DNA from: Streptomyces sp. NBC_01214 | Lineage (GTDB): Bacteria; Actinomycetota; Actinomycetes; Streptomycetales; Streptomycetaceae | Length of the DNA: 64,000 nucleotides | Direction: 5' to 3' | Assembly: GCF_026340975.1 (NCBI RefSeq) | Contig: NZ_JAPEOS010000001.1 | Span: forward strand, 890,501-954,500 | Shown here: one piece after another, positions 15,239-24,315 of the stretch | Position numbering within the stretch: position 1 is the stretch's first letter | How the letters are laid out: each line of letters begins with the position of its first letter | Notes under the pieces: generated by a model | What the model saw: the letters and a program-made list of their open reading frames with translations, nothing else | The model's database searches: none | What the model was told of the DNA's origin: nothing | Program-made: the position numbers and the translations under genes

Positions 15239-18200
15239 TCAGGCGGCGATCTCCGAGGCCAACAGGGCCTGAACTTCGCCCAGTTCGGTCGACCGCAGTT
15301 GCGCGAACACCGCCTCGGCGTCCCGCCAGCAGGCCCGCGCGCGGTCCCGCTGCCCCAGCCGCCGCAGCGCCTTGCCGAGCACCGTCAGGACCGTCGCCCG
15401 GCGCCACTCCCCGCCGATCCCGCGCAGCGCGATGGCCTGCTCGGCGTGCGAGGCGGCCAGGGTGGGCCGGCGCGCCGCCAGGTGGGCCTCGGCGAGCCGG
15501 AAGTGCGTCACGCCCTCCCACAGGGGCTGGCGGTTCTCGTGGAACAGCGACAGCGCCTCGGCGAGCTGCGCCAGGGCCTCGCCGAGCCGTCCCGCCTGGG
15601 TGAGGGCGATGCCCAGCGCGTAGCGGCCGTTGGCCAGGCGCAGGCTCAGGCCCATCCGGTCGTAGATGGCGATGCCCTGCTGGGCCAGGTCTATGGCGCT
15701 GGGCAGGCGCCCCAGTTCCACGTGGATGCGGGAGAGGTTGCACAGCGCGCTGGCCTCGCCGACGTTGTTGGCGTCGGCGCGGAAGCACTCGATGGCTTCC
15801 AGCAGGTAGCGCTCGCCGTCCGCGTGCCGGCCCTCGTAGAGGGCGATGATCCCGCGGTCGTTGGGGGCCCAGCACATGGGCAGCGGGTCGCCGGCCTCGC
15901 GCGCGAGCACGGTGGCCCGGGCGGCCTCCTCGTCGGCCTCGGCGAAGCGGCCGGCCACCAGATGGACGTTGGTGAGGGTGGTGCGGGCGCGGCCCTCGGC
16001 GTACGGGTCCTTCGCGGCCTGGCCGGCGTCGCGCAGGGCGACCGCGGCCGACTCGTACTGCCGGGAGTTGGCCCCGGACTCGGCGAGGTCCTTCGCCGCC
16101 CACAGCAGGTCCACGGCCCGGCGCAGGACCAGCGACTCGCCGCCCCGTACGGAGGCCTGCCGTACGCACGCCAGCAGCGGGTCGGCCTCGGCGTACAGCC
16201 AGTCCAGGGCGGCGCGCGGTTCGGCGAAGACCAGCCCGGGGTAGTGGGTGTCGGACAGGTGCGCGGGCAGCCGGTCGCCGGGGCGTTCCAGGGCGTAGAC
16301 CCCGGAGGCGGTGGCCAGGTAGAAGTCCAGCAGCCGGTCCAGGGCCGCCTCGCGCCCGCTCGGCGGTTGTTCGTCGCGCTCGGCGCAGGCACGCGCGTAG
16401 AGGCGTACGAGGTCGTGGAAGCGGTAGCGGCCGGGGGCGGCGGATTCGAGGAGGGAGCAGTCGACTAAAGCCTCCAGGAGGTCCTCGGTGTCGTACTCGG
16501 GAAGATCGAGCACGGCGGCCGCCGCCGAGAGGGAGATGTCGGGGCCGTCGGCCAGGCCGAGGAGGCGGAAGGCGCGCTGCTGGGCGGGCTCCAGCTGGCC
16601 GTAGCCGAGCTCGAAGGTGGCCTTGACGGCGAGGTCGCCGGTCTGGAGCTCGTCGAGGCGGCGGCGCTCGTCGGCGAGCTTGGCGGCCAGGACGGACACG
16701 GTCCAGGTGCGGCGGGCGGCGAGGCGCGAGGCGGCGATGCGGATGGCGAGCGGCAGGAAGCCGCAGGCGCCGACGACGTTGAGGGCGGCCTGGCGTTCGG
16801 CGCGCACGCGCTCCTCGCCGACGATGCGCGTGAAGAGCTGGAGGGCCTCCTCGGGGCTCATCACGTCGAGGTCGACGAGATGGGCCCCGGCGAGGCCCGC
16901 CATGCGGACCCGGCTGGTGACGAGGGCGGCGCAGCCGGCGGTGCCCGGCAGCAGCGGACGGACCTGGGCGGCGTCGCGGGCGTTGTCGAGGAGGACCAGC
17001 ACCCGGCGGCCGTCGAGGATCGAGCGGTAGAGCGCGGCCCGGTCGGCGGAGGAGTCGGGGATGGCCGTGTCGGGCGTGCCGAGGGCGCGCAGGAAGGAGC
17101 CGAGGACGGCCTCCGGTTCGGCGGGGCGGGCCTCGGTGCCCTGGAGGTCGACGTAGAGCTGGCCGTCGGGGAAGTGCGGTCGGGCGGCGTGGGCCACGTG
17201 GACGGCGAGGGTGGTCTTGCCGACGCCACCGATGCCGGCGAGCGCGGAGACGGCCATGACCTGGTCCTGGGCACCGCCGCCGAGGATGGCGCCGAGCTCG
17301 GCGACGAAGCTGGCGCGGCCCGTGAAGTCGGGAACGGTGGCAGGCAATTGGGCGGGCCTCACGTGAACGGTCGCGGCGGCCGGGGCCGGGTCCTCCGCGC
17401 GGGCGAGATCGGCATCGGCATTGAGGATGCGCTGCTGGAGCGCGGCCAGTTCGGGCCGGGGGTCGACGCCGAGCTCGTCGGCGAGGAGGCGCCGGGTGTC
17501 GGCGTAGACGGCGAGGGCCTCGGCCTGCCGGCCGCTGCGGTAGAGGGCGAGCATCAGCAGCTCGCGCAGGCGTTCGCGCAGCGGGTGGGCGGCGGTGAGG
17601 GCGGTGAGCTCGGAGACGGCCTCGGCGTGGTGGCCGACCTCCAGGTCGAGGTCGAGGCGGGTCTCCAGCAGCTGGAGGCGCCATTCGGCGAGCCGGATGC
17701 GCTCGGTCTCGGCGTGCGGGCCGGGGACGCCGGCGAGGGGCTCGCCCTCCCAGAGGTCGAGGGCGCGGGCCAGGAGCGTACGGGCGAGGGAGCGGTCACC
17801 GGCGGCCCGGGCGGCTTCGGCGTCGGCGGCGAGGCTGCGGGCGATGCCGAGGTCGAGGGTGGCGGTGGAGCGCAGCCGGATGGCGTAGCCGCCGGACTCG
17901 GTGACGAGGAGGCCGGGGGCGACGACCTTGCGCAGGCGGGAGGCGTACGTACGGATGGTGGCGAGGGCCTGCTGGGGCGGGTCCTCGCCCCAGATGGCGT
18001 CGATGAGTTCGGGCGCGGTGGCGGTGCGGCCGTCGCGCAGCAGGAGCACGGCGAGCAGGGCGCGCTGCTGGGGGGTGCCGGAGGGCAGGATCTCGGCGCC
18101 GCGCCAGGCGCGGACGGGGCCGAGAACGGCGAAGCGGGACTCGCCCGGACCAGCCGTCTCGCCTGCGGCGGGCTCGGCAGACCCGGCGGGCTCGGTGGAC

Positions 18201-18628
18201 CCCACAGATCCGGCGGACCCTGCGGTGGTCTCGGCGGAACCGGCAGACCCGTCGGACCCTGCTGTGGACTCGGCGGGGTTGGTGGACCCGGTGGAACCGG
18301 CAGACCCGGCGGGCTCCGTGGTGGACCCGGCGGGCTCGGTGGACCCTGCGGTGGGCTCGGCGGGGTTGGTGGACCCGGTTGACCCCGTGGAACCGGTGGG
18401 CTGCGTGGTGGGCTTGGGGGAGCCGGTCTGGCTGGTCGGGGTTGGAGCGGTTGCGTCCGCCGGGCTACCGGTGGGTTCGGCGGTAGGACCCGCCGTGGCC
18501 CCGGCCCGGGCCGCCGCGGGGTCGGCCGCCAGGGCGGGGGTCGCCCCCGTGCCGGCTTCGGGTACGACGGCAGCCGTACGGGCCTCGGGATGTTTCCGCG
18601 GGCTCGGGATGGCCGGTACGCCGTCCAT
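15239..18628 (-). CDS. afsR: AfsR, SARP-family pleiotropic regulator (BTAD, NB-ARC, TPR) with expanded N-terminus
   Basis: 1129 residues. Residues 1-164 are low-complexity Ala/Gly/Ser/Thr/Pro with many AGS/TGS/EPA repeats. The winged-helix DNA-binding domain begins at about 165 (RFAVLGPVRAWRG; LLAVLLLRDGRTATAPELIDAIWG; TIRTYASRLRK). The BTAD follows to about 410, then an NB-ARC ATPase with Walker A AGIGGVGKTT (about 465-474) and VLVLLDNARD. C-terminal TPR repeats (YALGIALTQAGRLGEAL) end at EIAA. AfsR is phosphorylated by AfsK and activates afsS, which is encoded just downstream. It is about 135 residues longer than the 993 I recall for S. coelicolor AfsR; the excess matches the N-terminal repeat region. 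A strong operator palindrome lies 97 bp upstream. Confidence 0.94.
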   Translation of the reverse strand: MDGVPAIPSPRKHPEARTAAVVPEAGTGATPALAADPAAARAGATAGPTAEPTGSPADATAPTPTSQTGSPKPTTQPTGSTGSTGSTNPAEPTAGSTEPAGSTTEPAGSAGSTGSTNPAESTAGSDGSAGSAETTAGSAGSVGSTEPAGSAEPAAGETAGPGESRFAVLGPVRAWRGAEILPSGTPQQRALLAVLLLRDGRTATAPELIDAIWGEDPPQQALATIRTYASRLRKVVAPGLLVTESGGYAIRLRSTATLDLGIARSLAADAEAARAAGDRSLARTLLARALDLWEGEPLAGVPGPHAETERIRLAEWRLQLLETRLDLDLEVGHHAEAVSELTALTAAHPLRERLRELLMLALYRSGRQAEALAVYADTRRLLADELGVDPRPELAALQQRILNADADLARAEDPAPAAATVHVRPAQLPATVPDFTGRASFVAELGAILGGGAQDQVMAVSALAGIGGVGKTTLAVHVAHAARPHFPDGQLYVDLQGTEARPAEPEAVLGSFLRALGTPDTAIPDSSADRAALYRSILDGRRVLVLLDNARDAAQVRPLLPGTAGCAALVTSRVRMAGLAGAHLVDLDVMSPEEALQLFTRIVGEERVRAERQAALNVVGACGFLPLAIRIAASRLAARRTWTVSVLAAKLADERRRLDELQTGDLAVKATFELGYGQLEPAQQRAFRLLGLADGPDISLSAAAAVLDLPEYDTEDLLEALVDCSLLESAAPGRYRFHDLVRLYARACAERDEQPPSGREAALDRLLDFYLATASGVYALERPGDRLPAHLSDTHYPGLVFAEPRAALDWLYAEADPLLACVRQASVRGGESLVLRRAVDLLWAAKDLAESGANSRQYESAAVALRDAGQAAKDPYAEGRARTTLTNVHLVAGRFAEADEEAARATVLAREAGDPLPMCWAPNDRGIIALYEGRHADGERYLLEAIECFRADANNVGEASALCNLSRIHVELGRLPSAIDLAQQGIAIYDRMGLSLRLANGRYALGIALTQAGRLGEALAQLAEALSLFHENRQPLWEGVTHFRLAEAHLAARRPTLAASHAEQAIALRGIGGEWRRATVLTVLGKALRRLGQRDRARACWRDAEAVFAQLRSTELGEVQALLASEIAA
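18140..18430. repeat. Imperfect tandem repeats within the 5' part of afsR
   Basis: Repeated units around GGACCCGGCGGGCTCGGTGG and GTTGGTGGACCCGG encode the Ser/Gly/Ala/Thr/Pro-rich N-terminal extension of AfsR. Units are imperfect, mostly multiples of 3, and preserve the frame. Confidence 0.7.
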
Positions 18629-18724
18629 CTGTCGTCCCCCTGCCTTCCGTCGGTGTAAGGGTCAGTCTGCCCTGTCTCGCGCGCCCACGTCAGCCCGTGT
18701 CCGAGCGATCACTGGTCAACTAGC

Positions 18725-18737
18725 TGACGGTTCGTCA
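18725..18737. promoter_or_regulatory. TetR-type operator palindrome, site 4
   Basis: Perfect TGACG-GTT-CGTCA, 22 bp before the amidohydrolase ATG and 97 bp upstream of the divergent afsR. It could repress the amidohydrolase and possibly influence afsR. Confidence 0.7.
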
Positions 18738-18759
18738 GATCAGCGCTACCGTATGAGTC

Positions 18760-19986
18760 ATGGAGACCTTCCCGAAGATCATCTCGGTGGACGACCACAC
18801 GGTTGAGCCCCCCCACGTCTGGCGGGACCGGCTCCCGTCCAAGTACCGCGACATCGGCCCCCGCGTCGTCCGCGCCCCGTTGAAGGAAATGACCTTCCTT
18901 GGCGGCAAGTTCGCCCCCGTGATGGGGGCCAAGGGCGACGACGGCCCCATCGGCGACTGGTGGGTGTACGAGGACCTGCACCGGCCGCTCACCCGCCTCG
19001 ACACGGCTGTCGGGTACGACCGCGACGAGATCAAACTGGAAGTCATCACCTACGAGCAGATGCGCCCGGGGTCCTTCTCGGTTCCCGACCGGCTCGCCGA
19101 CATGGACGTCAACCACGTCCAGTCGGCCCTCTGCTTCCCGACCTTCCCCCGCTTCTGCGGCCAGACCTTCACCGAGGCCAAGGACCGCGAGCTGGGGCTC
19201 CTCGGCGTCCGGGCCTACAACGACTGGATGGTGGAGGAGTGGTGCGGCCCGGACGCCCGCGGCCGCCTCGTCCCCCTCACCCTGATCCCGCTCTGGGACG
19301 CCCGCCTGGCCGCCGCCGAGGTCCGCCGCAACGCCGCGCGCGGGGTGCGCGCCGTGGCCTTCTCCGAGATACCCCCGCACCTGGGCCTCCCCTCCGTCCA
19401 CACGGACGAGTGGGACCCCTTCCTGGAGGCGTGCAACGAGACCGGCACGGTCATCGCCATGCACATCGGCTCCTCTTCCCGCATGCCGTCCACCTCGGCC
19501 GACGCCCCGCCCGCGGTCGGCTCCACCATCACCTTCGCCAACTGCTGCTTCTCCATGGTCGACTGGCTGATGAGCGGCAAGTTCGAGCGCTTCCCCAACC
19601 TGAAGATCATGTACGCGGAGGGCCAGATCGGCTGGATCCCGTACATCCTCGAGCGGGCGAACGTGGTCTGGGAGGAGAACCGCGGCTGGGGCGGAGTCGC
19701 CGACAAGGTGCTGCGCCCGCCGTCGGAGCTCTTCGCCGAGCACGTCTTCGGCTGCTTCTTCGACGACGCCTTCGGCCTGAAGAACCTCGACGCGATCGGC
19801 GTCGCCAACGTCCTCTACGAGACGGACTACCCCCACTCCGACTCCACCTGGCCCAAGTCCCGCGAGGTCGGCGAGGCGCAGATGGGCCACCTCGCACCGG
19901 ACGTGGTGGAGCGCATCGTGCGCGGCAACGCGATCGACCTGCTCGGACTCACGGCGGACGGCCTGTGGGCGGGGCCGGGGGCGTGA
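18760..19986 (+). CDS. Amidohydrolase-2 family metal-dependent hydrolase/decarboxylase
   Basis: 408 residues of the TIM-barrel amidohydrolase-related family (ACMSD-like group). Visible elements: N-terminal ISVDDHTVEPPHVW, where the first DDH replaces the usual HxH as often seen in this group; barrel strand AVAFSEIPPH; metal-ligand His in VIAMHIGSSSRM; FPNLKIMYAEGQIGWIPYILERA; and the C-terminal metal Asp in VLYETDYPHSDSTWP. Members hydrolyse or decarboxylate cyclic or CoA-bound substrates; mycobacterial relatives sit in lipid/steroid catabolic loci. Substrate unknown. It is divergent from afsR with operator site 4 immediately in front, and ends at a perfect hairpin (19994-20033). Confidence 0.88.
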   Translation: METFPKIISVDDHTVEPPHVWRDRLPSKYRDIGPRVVRAPLKEMTFLGGKFAPVMGAKGDDGPIGDWWVYEDLHRPLTRLDTAVGYDRDEIKLEVITYEQMRPGSFSVPDRLADMDVNHVQSALCFPTFPRFCGQTFTEAKDRELGLLGVRAYNDWMVEEWCGPDARGRLVPLTLIPLWDARLAAAEVRRNAARGVRAVAFSEIPPHLGLPSVHTDEWDPFLEACNETGTVIAMHIGSSSRMPSTSADAPPAVGSTITFANCCFSMVDWLMSGKFERFPNLKIMYAEGQIGWIPYILERANVVWEENRGWGGVADKVLRPPSELFAEHVFGCFFDDAFGLKNLDAIGVANVLYETDYPHSDSTWPKSREVGEAQMGHLAPDVVERIVRGNAIDLLGLTADGLWAGPGA

Positions 19987-19993
19987 GCCCGCG

Positions 19994-20033
19994 GTAGGGC
20001 GTGGCCCGGCTCCCTCCACCGGCCACGCCCTAC
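19994..20033. terminator. Perfect bidirectional hairpin between convergent genes
   Basis: A 13-bp perfect stem (GTAGGGCGTGGCC / GGCCACGCCCTAC) with a 14-nt loop. It serves the amidohydrolase (+) and the MFS gene (-); the right arm overlaps the MFS stop codon at 20030-20032. Confidence 0.8.
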
Positions 20034-21283
20034 AGCCACCCGCGCGCCCCGCGCCCGCCCGTGCCCGCCCTACGGGCACCGCGCCCGCCCCGCGGTCCCG
20101 CCACGAGCAGCAGCGCCGTGGCCAGTCCCGCCACCGTCAACACCGGCAGCAGCACCCGTACGTCCACGAAGGCCACCAGGGCCGAGCCCAGCGCCAGGGC
20201 CAGCGCGTTCGGTACGAAGATCAGGGTGTTGGCCGTGGCCGCGGCGCGGCCCAGCGCGGCGTTCGGGACCTCGCGCTGGACCGCCGTCAGCGCGGCGACC
20301 AGCACGCACGGCAGCCCGGCGCCGATGGCAGCGCTGCCCGCCAGGGCCACCGCGTCGTACGGCAGCGCCCGGACCCCGGCGCCGAGCGCGAACAGGGTCA
20401 CCCCGGCGGCCGTGAACACCCTCTCCGGCACGCGCCGCAGCAGCGGGCCCGCCACGAGCCCGCTGAGGACCGAGCCCGCGCCCTGCACCGCGTACAGCAC
20501 CCCCACGTAGGTGGGGGCGTGCCCCAGTACGTTCCCGGCGACCGCGTAGATCACCGCGCCGTTCAGCCCGGCCAGGAACATCACGGCGGCGCCGGCCGTC
20601 ACCAGGGTGCGCGGCGCGGGTGCCTCACGCAGCTGCCGCCAGCCCTCCAGCACCTGCGCGAACCCTTTGGTCCCGGCCCGGATCCGCTCCCGTTCCGGCG
20701 GCTCCTCGTCCACCCGCAGCAGGGCGAAGATCCCCGCCGCCAGCGCGAAGGTCACCGCGTCGAGCAGGGCCACCGACCCCCCGCCGAAGCGGGCGAACAG
20801 GCCTGCGCCCACCAGCGGTGCGAGCAGCTTCATGCCCTCGCCGGCGGTCAGCCGCAGCCCGTTGAAGTCCCCGAGGAGCCGGTGGCCGACGGCCTGCGGG
20901 ACCAGGGCCGCCTCCGCCGCCCCGTGCACCGTGCCGCAGATCCCGTACACGAACAGGACCGCGAACAGCAGCCACACCCGGTCCGCCGAGTCCAGCAGGG
21001 TCAGTACGGGCAGCAGCGCGGCCATCACGAGGCCGAGGGCGACCAGCAGCGGCCGCCGGGGCAGCCGGTCGGCGAGCGCCCCCAGCGCCGGTCCGGCCAG
21101 GACCGGCGCCCACAGGGTGAACACGGTCAGCGCCGCGAGCGCGTCCGACCCGGTCAGTGACTTCACCCAGACCCCGGCGACCAGCCACATGGCGCTCGTG
21201 CCGAATCCCGAGACGACCACCCCGGACAGGTAGAGCCCCGCATTGCGGTCCCGCAGGACCTTCCCCACACCTCGTTCGATCAC
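20030..21283 (-). CDS. Major facilitator superfamily transporter
   Basis: 417 residues with about 12 hydrophobic segments. MFS marks: GLYLSGVVVSGFGTSAMWLVAGVWV (TM1), the A-motif-like loop GALADRLPRRPLL between TM2 and TM3, and a central hydrophilic loop RVDEEPPERERIRAGTKGF between halves. The pattern is that of actinobacterial MFS exporters of the MFS_3 (enterobactin-exporter-like) type, so efflux of a small molecule is likely; substrate unknown. The C-terminal tail is Gly/Arg-rich. It ends convergently with the amidohydrolase, sharing one terminator. Confidence 0.9.
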   Translation of the reverse strand: MIERGVGKVLRDRNAGLYLSGVVVSGFGTSAMWLVAGVWVKSLTGSDALAALTVFTLWAPVLAGPALGALADRLPRRPLLVALGLVMAALLPVLTLLDSADRVWLLFAVLFVYGICGTVHGAAEAALVPQAVGHRLLGDFNGLRLTAGEGMKLLAPLVGAGLFARFGGGSVALLDAVTFALAAGIFALLRVDEEPPERERIRAGTKGFAQVLEGWRQLREAPAPRTLVTAGAAVMFLAGLNGAVIYAVAGNVLGHAPTYVGVLYAVQGAGSVLSGLVAGPLLRRVPERVFTAAGVTLFALGAGVRALPYDAVALAGSAAIGAGLPCVLVAALTAVQREVPNAALGRAAATANTLIFVPNALALALGSALVAFVDVRVLLPVLTVAGLATALLLVAGPRGGRGARRAGTGGRGARGWL

Positions 21284-21376
21284 CGAACCAGCCTGTGTTC
21301 TAAGGCGGGGCGGGGGGATCGGGCAATCTCCCTAGGGAGCGCGCGGGCGGCGCTGCGCTCGCCGCGGGCGCGGCTA

Positions 21377-22711
21377 CTACTTCGGGGTGACCCAGACCTG
21401 GCGCTTGTTCGTGTTCGCCGCGTAGAGCTGGACCGCCGTGCCGTTGGCGGTCGAGCCGCCGGTCACGTCGAGGACCTTGCCCGAGGCCACGTGGACGATC
21501 TGCCCCTTGGCGTTGACGGACCAGCGCTGTGCGGCCGAGCCGTTGCAGTCGTGGAGGCTGATCTTGTTGCCGTTGGTGCTCGCGTTGCGGGCGTTGTCCA
21601 GGCACTTCCCGAACGCGCGGAACGTGCCGTCCTTGCCCAGGATCCACGACTGGGCCGCGGAGCCGTTGCACGCGTAGAGCTGGATCTGCGTGCCGTTGGC
21701 CGCCTTGCCGCCCTTGACGTCCAGGCACTTGGCGCCGATGCCGGTCACCCGGCCCTGCGGGGAGAGCGTGGCCCCGGCGCCGGCCGCGAGGCGGCGCAGG
21801 CCCTGGACGTCGAACTGCTGGACGTAGGTGCCGGCGCGCTTGTCCTGGTAGGCGTAGGTGGGGGAGCACATGACGGGGAACTGGCCGGAGTCGGTCCCCT
21901 TGACGCAGTCGCTCTTCTGGAGGCTGCGGTTGGCGTGCGCGAGGCCCAGCGTGTGTCCGATCTCGTGGCTGATGTGGTTGCGCATGTACGTCTCGCCCAT
22001 GGCGGCCGTCGGCTTGCCGGCCGGGGTGAAGAACGAATCGTCGATGTAGGCGTGTCCGCTGGTCACGGTCTCGGCCACGGAGGAGCTGGTGAAACCGCAG
22101 CTGAGGTTGGCGGTGCCCGTCCCGTCACGGACGATCTTCCAGCCGGTGCTGCCCATGCTGCCCTCGCCCGCCGGCGGGACGCACGGGCGGTGCAGCACGC
22201 CGATGATGACCTCGCCCTTGGGCCGTACGTAGTCCCAGCCGACCGGCTTCGCGTCGACGGTGACCGGCAGGTTGGTGATGCGCCGCAGGTCGGCGGCGGA
22301 GGCCTGCACGTACGGGGCCAGCCAGTCCGCGGACTTCTGGTCGTAGAACTTGATCGTGTAGCCCGTCGGCAGCCACTTGGTGGAGCCGCTCAGCTTCCAC
22401 CCCTCGCCCTGGGGCGGTGCGGGCGCGGCCGCCGCGGCGGCCCGCGCGGCGGTGCGGGAAGGCTCCGCGCCGAGCGACATGACCCCGTTCCGGAAGACCG
22501 TGCCGTCGCTGCCGTGGAAGGCGGAGTCCTCGGCGTGCGAATCGAGCGCTTCCGCGGCGGGCGGCGCAGTGGTGCCGGCGCTCCCGGTGTTCTCCGTCCC
22601 CCCGGTGTCCTCGGTGCCGAACGCGCTGGAGGGGAGCTGCAGGCTTCCCACGATCGCGGCCGCGGCCGCCACGGCAACCAGGGATATCCGGTGCTTGCCT
22701 GTCAGTCGCAC
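21377..22711 (-). CDS. Secreted metzincin-type zinc protease with ricin-B lectin domain
   Basis: GTG 22711 is chosen because a Sec signal peptide begins there: Lys/Arg, then ISLVAVAAAAAIVGSLQL, then a cleavable Ala-rich stretch. 444 residues. The catalytic domain has HEIGHTLGLAH (HExxHxxGxxH, about residue 247 on) and a downstream PVMCSP that fits a Met-turn. Several Cys residues suit an exported protein. The C-terminal 125 residues form a beta-trefoil with three QxW repeats (AAQSWILG, AAQRWSVN, KRQVWVTP) and GKCLDN-type starts, typical of carbohydrate-binding ricin-B modules. Likely an extracellular protease targeted to a glycan or glycoprotein. Confidence 0.88.
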   Translation of the reverse strand: MRLTGKHRISLVAVAAAAAIVGSLQLPSSAFGTEDTGGTENTGSAGTTAPPAAEALDSHAEDSAFHGSDGTVFRNGVMSLGAEPSRTAARAAAAAAPAPPQGEGWKLSGSTKWLPTGYTIKFYDQKSADWLAPYVQASAADLRRITNLPVTVDAKPVGWDYVRPKGEVIIGVLHRPCVPPAGEGSMGSTGWKIVRDGTGTANLSCGFTSSSVAETVTSGHAYIDDSFFTPAGKPTAAMGETYMRNHISHEIGHTLGLAHANRSLQKSDCVKGTDSGQFPVMCSPTYAYQDKRAGTYVQQFDVQGLRRLAAGAGATLSPQGRVTGIGAKCLDVKGGKAANGTQIQLYACNGSAAQSWILGKDGTFRAFGKCLDNARNASTNGNKISLHDCNGSAAQRWSVNAKGQIVHVASGKVLDVTGGSTANGTAVQLYAANTNKRQVWVTPK

Positions 22712-22872
22712 GTACTTGCTGCCTCTCGTCGGAAACCGCTTCCCGCCGGCTTTGCGATCGCACTGACGGCGGAAATCGAAGCGATGATAGATCAATAGGT
22801 CAAATGGTGTGACTGGCGGGGCAGTTGGCGCGGTCGACGGCGATCGGTGCGGACACGGCTTAGCATCGGGCC

Positions 22873-23367
22873 GTGCCCCGACTCCAGTTGCTGCGCTTCG
22901 ACCACGCTCCGGCCCTGCTCGCGTTCGAGCGGGCGAACCGGGCCTACTTCGCCGCGTCCGTAGCCGACCGCGGGGACCGCTATTTCGCCGACTTCGACGA
23001 GCGGCACGCCGCGCTGATGGCCGAGCAGGCCACCGGGGCGTGCTTCTTCCACGTGCTGGTGGACGACGTCGGGGACGTGGTGGGCCGGGTCAACCTGGTG
23101 GACGTGGCCGACGGTTCGGCCGAGCTCGGGTACCGGATCGCCGAGCGCGCCACGGGTCGGGGCCTGGCCACGGCCGCCGTACGGGAGGCCCGCGGGCTGG
23201 CGGTGGCGCAGTACGGGCTGACGGCGCTGCGGGCGGTCACCACGCTCGACAACGCGGGCTCGCGCGCGGTGCTGGCCCGCACGGGGTTCGTGCCCACGGG
23301 TGACGTCGACCTGGACGGCCGCCCGGGACTGAGCTTCGTGTGCGACCTGCTGGTTGAAACGGTGTGA
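22873..23367 (+). CDS. GNAT-family N-acetyltransferase (RimJ/RimL type)
   Basis: 164 residues from GTG 22873. GNAT fold marks: FERANRAYFAASV near the N-terminus as in RimJ/RimL-like enzymes, GRVNLVDVADGSAELGYRIAERATGRGLATAAVREA containing the acetyl-CoA loop (R-x-x-G-R-G), and LRAVTTLDNAGSRAVLARTGFVPTG (N-x-x-S-x-x-V-L-x-x-x-G-F). It acetylates an unknown amine, perhaps a ribosomal N-terminus or small molecule. Monocistronic; the next gene starts 84 bp later. Confidence 0.92.
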   Translation: MPRLQLLRFDHAPALLAFERANRAYFAASVADRGDRYFADFDERHAALMAEQATGACFFHVLVDDVGDVVGRVNLVDVADGSAELGYRIAERATGRGLATAAVREARGLAVAQYGLTALRAVTTLDNAGSRAVLARTGFVPTGDVDLDGRPGLSFVCDLLVETV

Positions 23368-23451
23368 CGCAGGGGTCGGCGGCCGTCCGCGTTCTTGCAC
23401 CCACCCCCGCCGCCGGGGCATGCTTCGCCAGGGTGAAGCGGAAGGATGATC

Positions 23452-24315
23452 ATGCCGGTGGACAAGCGGACCGTCGTGACGGCGGTGCTGTGCGGGGTCG
23501 CGGCTCTGGGGGCGTCCGCCGCCGTGGCGAAGCTGGTTCCGCCGCCCGAAGCGGTGCCGTCCGCGCGGGCGAAGGCCGCACCGACCGCCTCGCCGACGGG
23601 GCCGTCGTCGCGATCGCAAGCGGCGAAGCCCCAGCTCACCGCCCCGCCCGGCAGCACCCTGCCGCCGGCCGTCACCCCGCCGCCCGGAGGGCCCGCCGCC
23701 TTCACCGGGGCCCTGTTCACCAACGGCCTGGACAGTGACCACTTCTGCACCGCCACCGTGGTCCACAGCCCCGGCCGCAACATGATCATTACCGCTGGGC
23801 ACTGCCTGCTCGAAGGGGACCAGAGCGGCGGCAGCGCCGTCTTCGCCCCCGCCTACGCCAACGGGGTAGCCCCGTACGGCACGTGGAAGATCGAGCAGGT
23901 CTTCGAGGACGACCGCTGGGCCGAGGGCACGGACGACGACTACGACCTCGCGTTCGCCCGCCTCGCCCCGGACGCCAAGGGCCGCACCATCGAGGACGTG
24001 ACCGGCGCGGCCGTCCTCGACACCAGCGGCCGCGCGGGCGAGGAGGTCACCGTGACCGGTTACCCCGCCGACCGCAAGGTTCCCCGTACCTGCACGTCGG
24101 TCGCCGTCCGCGAGAGCGCGACCCAGCAGCGCTTCGACTGCGCCGACTTCCCGGGCGGCACCAGCGGCAGCGCGTGGATCGCCGGCGACGGGAAGATCAT
24201 CGGCATCCTCACGGGCGGGGACACGGACGACGTGTCGACCAGCACGGTCCTCGGGGAGTACGCGGCCTCGCTCTACGCCAAGGCCACGGGGAAGACGCCC
24301 GCCGCGAAGTCCTAG
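23452..24315 (+). CDS. Secreted trypsin-like serine protease
   Basis: Start at ATG 23452 (GGAAGG 6 nt before); an ATG 2 codons earlier is too close to the RBS. 287 residues. Signal/anchor segment VVTAVLCGVAALGASAAVA, then a Pro/Ala/Ser-rich linker (about 30-80), then a chymotrypsin-fold domain with His117 (ITAGHC), Asp165 (DYDLAFA) and Ser238 (GGTSGSAW). Paired Cys residues fit an extracytoplasmic enzyme. It resembles the V8/trypsin-like proteases common in Streptomyces secretomes. Substrate unknown. Confidence 0.9.
   Translation: MPVDKRTVVTAVLCGVAALGASAAVAKLVPPPEAVPSARAKAAPTASPTGPSSRSQAAKPQLTAPPGSTLPPAVTPPPGGPAAFTGALFTNGLDSDHFCTATVVHSPGRNMIITAGHCLLEGDQSGGSAVFAPAYANGVAPYGTWKIEQVFEDDRWAEGTDDDYDLAFARLAPDAKGRTIEDVTGAAVLDTSGRAGEEVTVTGYPADRKVPRTCTSVAVRESATQQRFDCADFPGGTSGSAWIAGDGKIIGILTGGDTDDVSTSTVLGEYAASLYAKATGKTPAAKS

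Noticed and set aside
15219..17684. A long Arg/Pro/Ala-rich frame on the minus strand overlapping afsR
   Set aside because: A GC-driven shadow frame; no domain pattern, whereas the afsR frame shows clear SARP, NB-ARC and TPR domains.
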